Shown here one piece after another: positions 1 to 5,495 of a stretch of DNA of 6,354 bases. Location: the NCBI GenBank assembly GCA_030628785.1, contig DAOVQI010000205.1, positions 1 to 6,354 of the forward strand, read 5' to 3'. A program made the position numbers and the translations under genes. The notes beneath the pieces were generated by a model. It saw nothing but the letters and a program-made list of their open reading frames with translations. It searched no databases and had not been told where the DNA came from. The DNA comes from Bacteroidota bacterium. GTDB taxonomy: Bacteria > Bacteroidota > Bacteroidia > Bacteroidales > VadinHA17. The stretch's first letter is position 1; every line of letters begins with the position of its first letter.

Positions 1-5
1 GTTTT

Positions 6-1106
6 TTATTTTCTTACCGTGAAAAATTTATCCAGTTTTTCCATTCTCTCAACAATTCCCCCATACTCAAGTTCACTGTATGGAAGCATGGCAGCCCCGG
101 AAAATCCTTGTTCCCGAATTTCGACAGCCTTTTTAGACACTTTGTCCCTGATATAATCCCAGAATGGGTGATCAAAAGTATCTGCAGCTTCGGTAAACTT
201 ATGTTCATGTACACAAAAAGCATGGCAAGAGACAAGTGGTGGACCATCAAAATAGGAAACAGGGGAGTTGATTTTAACAGGCATAAGAGGTCCAATATGG
301 CTTCCTCTCATAAATCCTGCAACATAATGTCCAATGCTATAAGGAGAAATGATCTCTCCTGTGGCAGGAAAAGCTCCCTGTACTCTCACCAGGCATACCG
401 GATCATCTTTACCTGTATACTTCCCGGCAATATTATGAAGACGTGTTGTACTAACTGAAGCGGCTATTTCGCCGGAACTACGTGAATAGATACTTTCAAT
501 TACAAACCTCTCATTGTCACGTAATAGAGCGGCAATATCATACAGGTTTTCCGGGGCTAAAAGTTCAATTATCCTGTCGCCTTCGATATAGGCAACATCC
601 ATGATATTAAATTTAAAACCTTCACCTACCGTTGGACTCAACATTAGACCAGAATTAAACATAGGATCTGTAAATGCAAGATAAAGAGGTAAATTATATG
701 CCCCGGGATCGGTTTTGTCTGCAGCAAAACACAGAAAAGGCTCATTGGGTCTTTCTTCAAATTCCATCTCGGCAACAGCCGGTCCCAAACCTCTAATATT
801 TCCTGAGAAGGCATCTGCCAGGAGATCCTGTCCTGCTCCATAAAGTCCTTGTTTTTTAGCCACTGATGTTCCCTCCAGAAAAGCATCCCAGGCCAACTTG
901 TGAATATCCTCATTTTCCGTCCCTTTTTGATGCGAAATGAGAATTGCAATATCATCTCCGGTGTGGCTGACGTAAAAATCATCCACAAGGTTCTTACCTT
1001 TTTTGCTAATAAATTCCCGAATACTTTCGAGTAACTGACAACTAGGCTTAATGTGACCTCCGATACTTCCTATATCGGCTTTAATAATACTTAGTGTAGT
1101 TTTCAT
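6..1106 (-). CDS. Fructose-1,6-bisphosphate aldolase/phosphatase (archaeal-type, bifunctional, class V FBPase)
   Basis: This cytosolic gluconeogenic enzyme condenses dihydroxyacetone phosphate and glyceraldehyde 3-phosphate to fructose 1,6-bisphosphate and dephosphorylates it to fructose 6-phosphate at the same remodelled, Mg-dependent site. The 366 residues are full length for the family and align without visible gaps from the first residues (MKTTLSIIKADIGSIGGH). Visible hallmarks are D11 and H18, the GDD at 50-52, GQD at 92-94, SGNIRGLGP at 101-109, ADKTDPGAYNLPLY at 129-142, and GKYTGKDDP at 228-236. By family numbering, K233 is the Schiff-base lysine, Y230 its partner tyrosine and Y348 the tyrosine of the mobile C-terminal segment; the aspartates bind metal. 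The ATG at 1106 is preceded by an A-rich leader with no Shine-Dalgarno, as usual in Bacteroidota. The gene appears monocistronic, 461 nt after the permease. Its terminator lies outside the window. Family assignment is very secure; bifunctionality is inferred from the residues. Confidence 0.96.
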   Translation of the reverse strand: MKTTLSIIKADIGSIGGHIKPSCQLLESIREFISKKGKNLVDDFYVSHTGDDIAILISHQKGTENEDIHKLAWDAFLEGTSVAKKQGLYGAGQDLLADAFSGNIRGLGPAVAEMEFEERPNEPFLCFAADKTDPGAYNLPLYLAFTDPMFNSGLMLSPTVGEGFKFNIMDVAYIEGDRIIELLAPENLYDIAALLRDNERFVIESIYSRSSGEIAASVSTTRLHNIAGKYTGKDDPVCLVRVQGAFPATGEIISPYSIGHYVAGFMRGSHIGPLMPVKINSPVSYFDGPPLVSCHAFCVHEHKFTEAADTFDHPFWDYIRDKVSKKAVEIREQGFSGAAMLPYSELEYGGIVERMEKLDKFFTVRK

Positions 1107-1146
1107 TTCTTTTTGTTTTTTTGTATTGTTAAAAACTAAATTAATT

Positions 1147-1154
1147 CAAAGTTA
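1147..1154 (-). promoter_or_regulatory. Putative Bacteroidota -7 promoter box for the FBP aldolase/phosphatase gene
   Basis: Read on the minus strand this is TAACTTTG, an exact match to the TAnnTTTG -7 consensus of the Bacteroidota primary sigma factor. It lies about 40 nt before the ATG, giving a short leader. A clear TTTG-type -33 element at the usual 19-21 nt spacing is not seen. An A-tract further upstream (about 1191-1200) could act as an UP-like element. The call rests on one 8-nt motif in AT-rich DNA. Confidence 0.4.
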
Positions 1155-1346
1155 GTTAGAATTCTCCAATTACATCTCGAATAATATTTTATTTTTTTTT
1201 GACTTCAACACTTATAATTTTCTTTAAATAATTTATGAGTTGATAAGAATCATTTTACTGCTTGCGTTCATATTTCTCACGACAAACGATTACAGTGAGT
1301 TAGAAAGAATTAAACTTAATATGTTACTGACAGACTACTAATTCTA

Positions 1347-1485
1347 ACCTGAAACTTGCTTCATTTGAGTGCCTATGGCAAAACCCGGAACATGAAACCT
1401 TGAGCTCGTATACCGACTCTGCCAGGACCTTCGGACTCTGGCAGGTCTACTATAACACAAACAAAAACCCAAAACCTGAAACTTG
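1347..1485. repeat. Degenerate intergenic direct repeats (AACCTGAAACTTG family)
   Basis: The 13-mer AACCTGAAACTTG occurs exactly at 1347-1359 and at 1473-1485. A related copy lies between them: AAAACCCGGAACATGAAACCTTG is cut here to its parts AAAACCC (1380-1386) and ATGAAACCTTG (1392-1402). It parallels AAAACCC (1464-1470) followed by CTGAAACTTG (1476-1485). The copies are thus about 22-23 nt long and partly decayed, the first keeping only its 3' half. They look like relics of a low-complexity intergenic repeat; no function is known to me. Confidence 0.6.
1415..1447. repeat. Hairpin with UUCG loop built from a near-palindromic direct repeat
   Basis: CTGCCAG (1419-1425) pairs perfectly with CTGGCAG (1438-1444). 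GAC (1415-1417) pairs with GTC (1445-1447) outside a single bulged T. The apex contains C-TTCG-G (1429-1434), the stable UUCG tetraloop form. The same segment is also an 11/12 direct repeat: GACTCTGCCAGG (1415-1426) and GACTCTGGCAGG (1434-1445). On the minus strand it lies 121-153 nt past the permease stop. No T-run follows, so a classical intrinsic terminator is not supported; it could be an mRNA-end stabilising hairpin. Confidence 0.5.
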
Positions 1486-1567
1486 TGTGGAAGGAAATTG
1501 TTACAGGCATGGCTATCCTGTAGAGATCATATGGGAAACCACCTGCAGGAGAACATGGAACCAGGTC

Positions 1568-3997
1568 TTATTCGTATTTCAGAGCCTGTGCAGGATTGGT
1601 TTTAGCGGCTTTGAATGACCTGTAGCTGATCGTTAGCCAGGTTATAGCCAAAACAATAAGCAGTGAAAATAAAAAATCAACAGGTGACAAGCTGATCCGG
1701 AAATAGAAATTCTGAAGCCATCCCTTCATGAAAATGTATGCGGCAGCCCAGGCAATCAGGGTTGCTATGACCACCAACAGGACTATTTCTTTTAAAAGCA
1801 ATAAAATAATCGTTCTGCCGGAAGCTCCATTTACTTTCCTTATTCCAATTTCTTTGGTTCGTTGCTCAATGGTAAAGGAAGTGAGCCCGAACAAACCCAG
1901 GCTGGCGATAAGGATTGCCAGGATTGAAAAAACCAGTGCAAGGCTTCCCGTTCGTTTGTCTTCGCTGTATAATTCCTCAAAATCTTCATCGAGAAAGAAA
2001 GAAACCATGGGGTCATTATCAGAAAAATCCAACCAGAGCTTTTCAACTTGCTTAACGGTTTGATTTATATTTCCTGGCATAAGGCGAATAGTAATATATC
2101 CCCAATTAAAGGATTCCGGTTTAAGGATGAAAATATGCGGATAAATACGATCATGAAGGGATTGGTAGTGAAAATCCTTTACAACACCAATCACTTGCAG
2201 GTAATTCCACCGGGTTGCCTGGTTGTCAGCAGGTTGCATAAACCTGACTTTAAAAGGGTCTTCAAATCCAAATTGTCTGACCGCGCTTTCATTGATAACG
2301 CAGGCTGCACTGTCGGAAGCGTAATCTTCAGAAAAAAACCGGCCATCAGCAATATTGAGTTCATAGGTCCCGGGATGGTAATCATCGATCCAGTTTGTCT
2401 GCATAAGGTACGACTTCTCAGCGTTTTGTCCTTCAACCCAATATCCGTTGTTATTATTTGGATGTCCGGGTACTGCAGTGGAATGTGAAGCCTGTTTTAC
2501 ACCGGTCAGTTTTCTTACTTCATCTAAGAATGTTTCTTTTTGATTCCCCAGTGCGTCAACCCTGCGGATCACCAGTAGCTGTTCTTTGTTGAATCCCAGG
2601 TCTTTATTAATCATATAATTTATTTGCCTGTAAACGATGAGGGTTCCCAGTATTATAAGTACGGATGCTGCCATTTGAAACACAACCAGGATACTCCGTA
2701 AAAGTTTGCTTTTGGTGCCGGCTTTGAGCGACCCCGTTAGCACAGCCACCGGGCGGAATGAGGAAAGGAAAAAGGCCGGGTAACTGCCTGCCATTATTGC
2801 CAGGAGAAATCCGAGAGCTAAAAGTCCGGGTATGATATACCAGTTTTCGAGATAGTTTAAACTCACTTGAATCTGAAGGAGGTTATTGAAACCAGGTAAA
2901 ATCAGTTCGACAATCAATACGGCAAAAATCAATGATACCATGGTAAGGAAAACCGACTCAAACAGAAATTGCCACACAATCAAACCCCTGGAGGATCCAA
3001 CTACTTTTCTGATGCCTACTTCCTTTGAACGGCCTGCCGACCGGGCCGTGGCAAGGTTCATGTAATTGATGCCGGCAATTACCAGGATTAATACCGCTAT
3101 TAATGAAAAAATGTATATGTACCGTTTATTGTGTGAAGGCTTTAAGCCGTGATCAATATCCTGATTCAGATGAATGTCAAGTAACGGCTGAATAAAATAT
3201 CCGTAACTGTTTCCTGCCTGCATAAATTCTTCCAGTGAGATACCCAGAAATTGTTCCAGTTGGGGTTCAATATATTTATTCAATACAGCAGGCATTTTCT
3301 CCTGTAGTCTTTCTGCAGATGTGTTCTCAGCCAGGAGTATATAGGTATAGAAACTGTTTGAAAACCATATACCGTCGTTTGCCCTGGGATTTGTGATAAA
3401 TGACCCCAGGATATTAAAATCAAAGTGTGAATTATCCGGAACATCGGCAACAATGCCTGTAACTGAATAGTAAGTAGTATCCGTACCTACTCTTATCATT
3501 TTTCCGATGGGGTCTTCATTTCCAAATATCTTCCTGGCAGTTGTTTTTGTCATAACAAGTGTATGTGGAGCTGCCAGTGCGGTTTTGGGATCTCCCTGGA
3601 TGAGTGGTATTGAAAATATGTTGAAAAAAGTGGAATCAGCCTGCTTGAAGCCATCTTCGATGAAACTCTTGTCTTTATATTTAATAACCGTTTCGCTCCA
3701 GTCATTTATTCTGACAGCATCAAGTACTTCCGGAAGATCGGTGACAAGGGTTGGTCCCAAAGGTGTACAGGTCCAGGCGCCCTCAATCTCAGTTTCCCCC
3801 ATTTTCCCTTTGATGTAACACCGGTAAATACGATCTTTCTTCTCATTGAATTTATCATAACTAAACTCATCAAGAACAAAAAGACCGATCAGAATGCTGC
3901 ACGCCAGGCCAACGGCCAGGCCGACAATATTGATAAAAATATATGACCGTTGCCGGATCATATGCCGTATGGCCAGCTTAATAAAATTTCCAATCAT
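1568..3997 (-). CDS. FtsX/MacB-family ABC transporter permease (two-module, 809 aa)
   Basis: This inner-membrane permease subunit belongs to the type VII (MacB/FtsX-like) ABC systems, which use ATP hydrolysis to drive periplasmic movements for export or lipoprotein/envelope processes rather than moving substrate through a channel. The architecture is duplicated: TM1 at about 18-42, a large periplasmic MacB_PCD-like domain to about 290, and three TM helices at about 292-315, 340-366 and 385-410. A second module follows with TM at about 432-456, a periplasmic domain, and three final helices at about 683-708, 727-753 and 772-795. The diagnostic cytoplasmic motif appears in both halves: RSKEVGIRKVVGSSR (323-337) and RTKEIGIRKVNGAS (713-726). 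The C terminus, NPAQALKYE, is typical of the family in Bacteroidota. The start (MIGNFIKLAIRHMIRQRSYIFIN) matches the family N terminus; no Shine-Dalgarno precedes it. No ATPase gene is adjacent, so the partner must be encoded elsewhere. Substrate unknown. Confidence 0.93.
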   Translation of the reverse strand: MIGNFIKLAIRHMIRQRSYIFINIVGLAVGLACSILIGLFVLDEFSYDKFNEKKDRIYRCYIKGKMGETEIEGAWTCTPLGPTLVTDLPEVLDAVRINDWSETVIKYKDKSFIEDGFKQADSTFFNIFSIPLIQGDPKTALAAPHTLVMTKTTARKIFGNEDPIGKMIRVGTDTTYYSVTGIVADVPDNSHFDFNILGSFITNPRANDGIWFSNSFYTYILLAENTSAERLQEKMPAVLNKYIEPQLEQFLGISLEEFMQAGNSYGYFIQPLLDIHLNQDIDHGLKPSHNKRYIYIFSLIAVLILVIAGINYMNLATARSAGRSKEVGIRKVVGSSRGLIVWQFLFESVFLTMVSLIFAVLIVELILPGFNNLLQIQVSLNYLENWYIIPGLLALGFLLAIMAGSYPAFFLSSFRPVAVLTGSLKAGTKSKLLRSILVVFQMAASVLIILGTLIVYRQINYMINKDLGFNKEQLLVIRRVDALGNQKETFLDEVRKLTGVKQASHSTAVPGHPNNNNGYWVEGQNAEKSYLMQTNWIDDYHPGTYELNIADGRFFSEDYASDSAACVINESAVRQFGFEDPFKVRFMQPADNQATRWNYLQVIGVVKDFHYQSLHDRIYPHIFILKPESFNWGYITIRLMPGNINQTVKQVEKLWLDFSDNDPMVSFFLDEDFEELYSEDKRTGSLALVFSILAILIASLGLFGLTSFTIEQRTKEIGIRKVNGASGRTIILLLLKEIVLLVVIATLIAWAAAYIFMKGWLQNFYFRISLSPVDFLFSLLIVLAITWLTISYRSFKAAKTNPAQALKYE

Positions 3998-4100
3998 GAT
4001 TTGGGATATTATATAGTAAGGATTTACAGTATTCTATAAGACGAATAACTCTTCCTATTTGTTACGCAATATATGTTTTTTTTATGGTAGGGATCATTCC

Positions 4101-4108
4101 CAAAATTA
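4101..4108 (-). promoter_or_regulatory. Possible -7 promoter box for the permease gene
   Basis: On the minus strand this reads TAATTTTG, matching TAnnTTTG, about 104 nt before the permease ATG. No good -33 TTTG element sits 19-21 nt upstream. It is the only match to the motif I found in this intergenic region, but the region is AT-rich and chance is a real explanation. Confidence 0.28.
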
Positions 4109-4211
4109 CTTCTTATTGTCTCTCATTTAAGATAAGAACAAAACATAGGCATGACGATGCGCTTTGAGTTCGTGTATATAAAGACGAAAATTATTGTTAA
4201 TAGTTGCAAAT

Positions 4212-4264
4212 GAGCCGTGTCACGGTTTTGAACCGTGACACGGCTCTCTGTGTCACGGCTCTCT
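4212..4264. repeat. Perfect 16-bp hairpin plus third copy of its palindromic core
   Basis: GAGCCGTGTCACGGTT (4212-4227) and AACCGTGACACGGCTC (4231-4246) are perfect reverse complements around the 3-nt loop TTG. Each arm contains an 11-nt palindrome CCGTG-W-CACGG (4215-4225 and 4233-4243). A third copy with one mismatch, CTGTGTCACGG, follows at 4248-4258. CACGGCTCTCT is also repeated directly at 4239-4249 and 4254-4264. The centres are 18 and 15 nt apart. The cluster sits between the lipoprotein-gene terminator and the permease. It may be a dispersed REP-like palindrome, a back-up terminator/insulator, or a multi-site operator. No T-run follows on either strand. Confidence 0.8.
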
Positions 4265-4277
4265 TATAAAGAACAAA

Positions 4278-4313
4278 GCCCGCCTTCTCCGCCAGTTAGC
4301 GGCTTCGGCGGGC
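4278..4313 (-). terminator. Intrinsic terminator of the lipoprotein operon
   Basis: The outer stem pairs GCCCGCC (4278-4284) with GGCGGGC (4307-4313), and an inner stem pairs CCGC (4289-4292) with GCGG (4299-4302) around a 6-nt loop, with a 4+4-nt internal loop between them. On the minus strand the stem is followed at once by TTTGTTCTTTAT (4277-4266), a U-rich tail. It begins 24 nt past the stop codon of the lipoprotein gene. The sequence also resembles GC-rich palindromes dispersed in some environmental Bacteroidota genomes (recollection, not checked). Confidence 0.75.
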
Positions 4314-4337
4314 AGTGCGTGGCAATTCGAATATTTC

Positions 4338-5477
4338 CTAAATATGGTGAACTATTTCCTTCAGGGAAAACAGGATCTTTCTTAGTGTTTCCCGGTGCTC
4401 CTGGTTCTCTTCATTCTGTACAACTGCTTCCATGTCTGGTATGGCATTGGTGTATTCAGTTTCCAGCAAATATTCTGCTGCATGCAAACGTACCTCCCAG
4501 GATTGATGACGCAACAAGCCAATGGACCACCTGATGGAAGGTCGTGAGCGAATAGTATATAAGTTTTTCAGTGAGTTGATCACCATTGAGTCCTCTTCAT
4601 GAAAAAGATTCCAGAAGTTCTTTTTTTCAAATTTTACCAGATCATCGGTGTACAGGATTTCCTTTTTATTTATTTCCGGGCGAACCAGTTTTTCCGGATA
4701 AGGCACCAGTTCATTCCCGGTCACCCACCTGGCCATCCTGGGGACCATCCATCGCATTCCAGCTGTGGCCTCCGGATGACCTACCGAAATAAAAACCTTT
4801 CCTTTCCCATACTCTGAAGTGGCAAATACCAGTTTCCCTGGTGTGATTCCGTGAGGATAACCTGGATGGCTTGCTACATCCGAGTAGAAACTGCCCAGGA
4901 TATTCGATGAGGAGGATTCAGGAAATTTGAAAATGGGTCCGTCATAATACTGTACATAAAGGGTATCGAGGTTTTCCAGTTCCGGAAAGATTTCTTTTCC
5001 CTGTTCATTTAAATGAAAGGCAATGAGCCCCCTTCCACGGTCATAATATCCATCCCGGATATCGGACTCAGGGAAAATCTCAAGACTGGGATATCCGGGA
5101 GTGGTGGACAGTAAAAACCCACCTGCACAGATCCCAATTAATCCCTTTCCATCATCATGGGTAAATTTGTGAACAAGTTCAGTTGCCTGCTGTCCAAGGC
5201 TGTTGAATTCTTTGCTTCCACTACCTCCGGGAAAAATCAATGCGTCAAGTTCATTCAGTTTTCCCACCATAATATCTTTTGGAGAAATCTCTACCGGAGA
5301 AATCTTTTCGTCAATCTTTAGGGCTTCCATAGTTTCAATGACACAGACCACGCTGGCACCTTCGCCATTAAAAACACCAACCCTGATCTTATCTGTGTAA
5401 CTTTCTGAATTTTCCTGCATGCAGGCTGAAATAAATACCACAAAAGCCAGGAGATAAAGAAATTTTAAACTTCTCAT
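4338..5477 (-). CDS. Lipoprotein with BPL_N / class I glutamine-amidotransferase-like domain and HEAT-like C terminus
   Basis: The 379-residue protein starts with a lipoprotein signal (basic MRSLK, hydrophobic core 6-16, lipobox ISAC with C19), so it should be membrane-anchored outside the cytoplasm. Residues about 30-255 look like the 'biotin-protein ligase N-terminal' (BPL_N) branch of the class I amidotransferase superfamily. Visible are a VGVFNGEGAS strand-turn at 33-42, FPGGSG at 82-87 (oxyanion-side glycines), the nucleophile elbow GICAGG at 115-120 with C117, and GHPE at 233-236 giving H234 and E236. That is a complete apparent Cys-His-Glu triad. Residues about 312-372 have the VRLHAAEYLLE...AIPDMEAVV pattern of a HEAT-type helical repeat. 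No ligase domain is present, so it is not a biotin ligase. The ATG lies 18 nt after the upstream stop, so co-transcription is likely, and a terminator follows. Substrate and reaction are unknown; a periplasmic amidase or peptidase is possible. Confidence 0.82.
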   Translation of the reverse strand: MRSLKFLYLLAFVVFISACMQENSESYTDKIRVGVFNGEGASVVCVIETMEALKIDEKISPVEISPKDIMVGKLNELDALIFPGGSGSKEFNSLGQQATELVHKFTHDDGKGLIGICAGGFLLSTTPGYPSLEIFPESDIRDGYYDRGRGLIAFHLNEQGKEIFPELENLDTLYVQYYDGPIFKFPESSSSNILGSFYSDVASHPGYPHGITPGKLVFATSEYGKGKVFISVGHPEATAGMRWMVPRMARWVTGNELVPYPEKLVRPEINKKEILYTDDLVKFEKKNFWNLFHEEDSMVINSLKNLYTIRSRPSIRWSIGLLRHQSWEVRLHAAEYLLETEYTNAIPDMEAVVQNEENQEHRETLRKILFSLKEIVHHI

Positions 5478-5495
5478 TTGAATCTTTTTATTCTT

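Larger units (their letters stand above)
1107..1567. other. 461-nt intergenic region with promoter, repeats and a hairpin
   Basis: No convincing gene is seen here. The part next to the FBP aldolase/phosphatase gene (about 1107-1340) is very AT-rich and holds a promoter-like -7 box and a run of ten T (A-tract on the minus strand, about 1191-1200) upstream of it. The part next to the permease (about 1340-1567) is more GC-balanced. It carries degenerate copies of an AAAACCC-AACCTGAAACTTG repeat and one hairpin. No U-tract terminator for the permease is evident, so read-through into the downstream gene cannot be excluded. Confidence 0.7.
3998..4337. other. 340-nt intergenic region: palindrome cluster, terminator and a weak promoter candidate
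   Basis: No coding region is supported here. In the direction of transcription it holds the terminator of the lipoprotein gene (4313-4278), then the palindrome cluster (4264-4212), then about 210 nt of AT-rich DNA leading to the permease ATG. The AT-rich part contains one -7-like box (4108-4101). The layout suggests that the permease is a separate transcription unit with a leader of roughly 100 nt. Confidence 0.7.

Noticed and set aside
1542..1549. 8-nt palindrome CCTGCAGG near the permease stop
   Set aside because: Too short and isolated to claim a regulatory site; expected by chance.
1400..1618. 72-residue plus-strand frame in the gap and permease 3' end
   Set aside because: It starts with TTG, overlaps the permease C terminus antisense, has no recognisable family or leader, and covers the hairpin and repeat region.
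2048..2488. 146-residue plus-strand frame within the permease
   Set aside because: It is entirely antisense to the strongly supported permease, with low-complexity content and no domain; a shadow frame.
4212..4264. Palindrome cluster as a CRISPR-like array
   Set aside because: The units are spaced only 15-18 nt apart with almost no spacer, are palindromic rather than repeat-spacer, and no cas-like gene is near.
4235..4534. 99-residue plus-strand frame over the palindromes and the lipoprotein 3' end
   Set aside because: Its N-terminal half is translated repeat DNA (hairpin and terminator) and the rest is antisense to the lipoprotein gene.
4338..5477. Annotating the lipoprotein as a biotin-protein ligase
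   Set aside because: Only the amidotransferase-like N-terminal type domain is present; no ligase catalytic domain follows and the protein carries an export signal.
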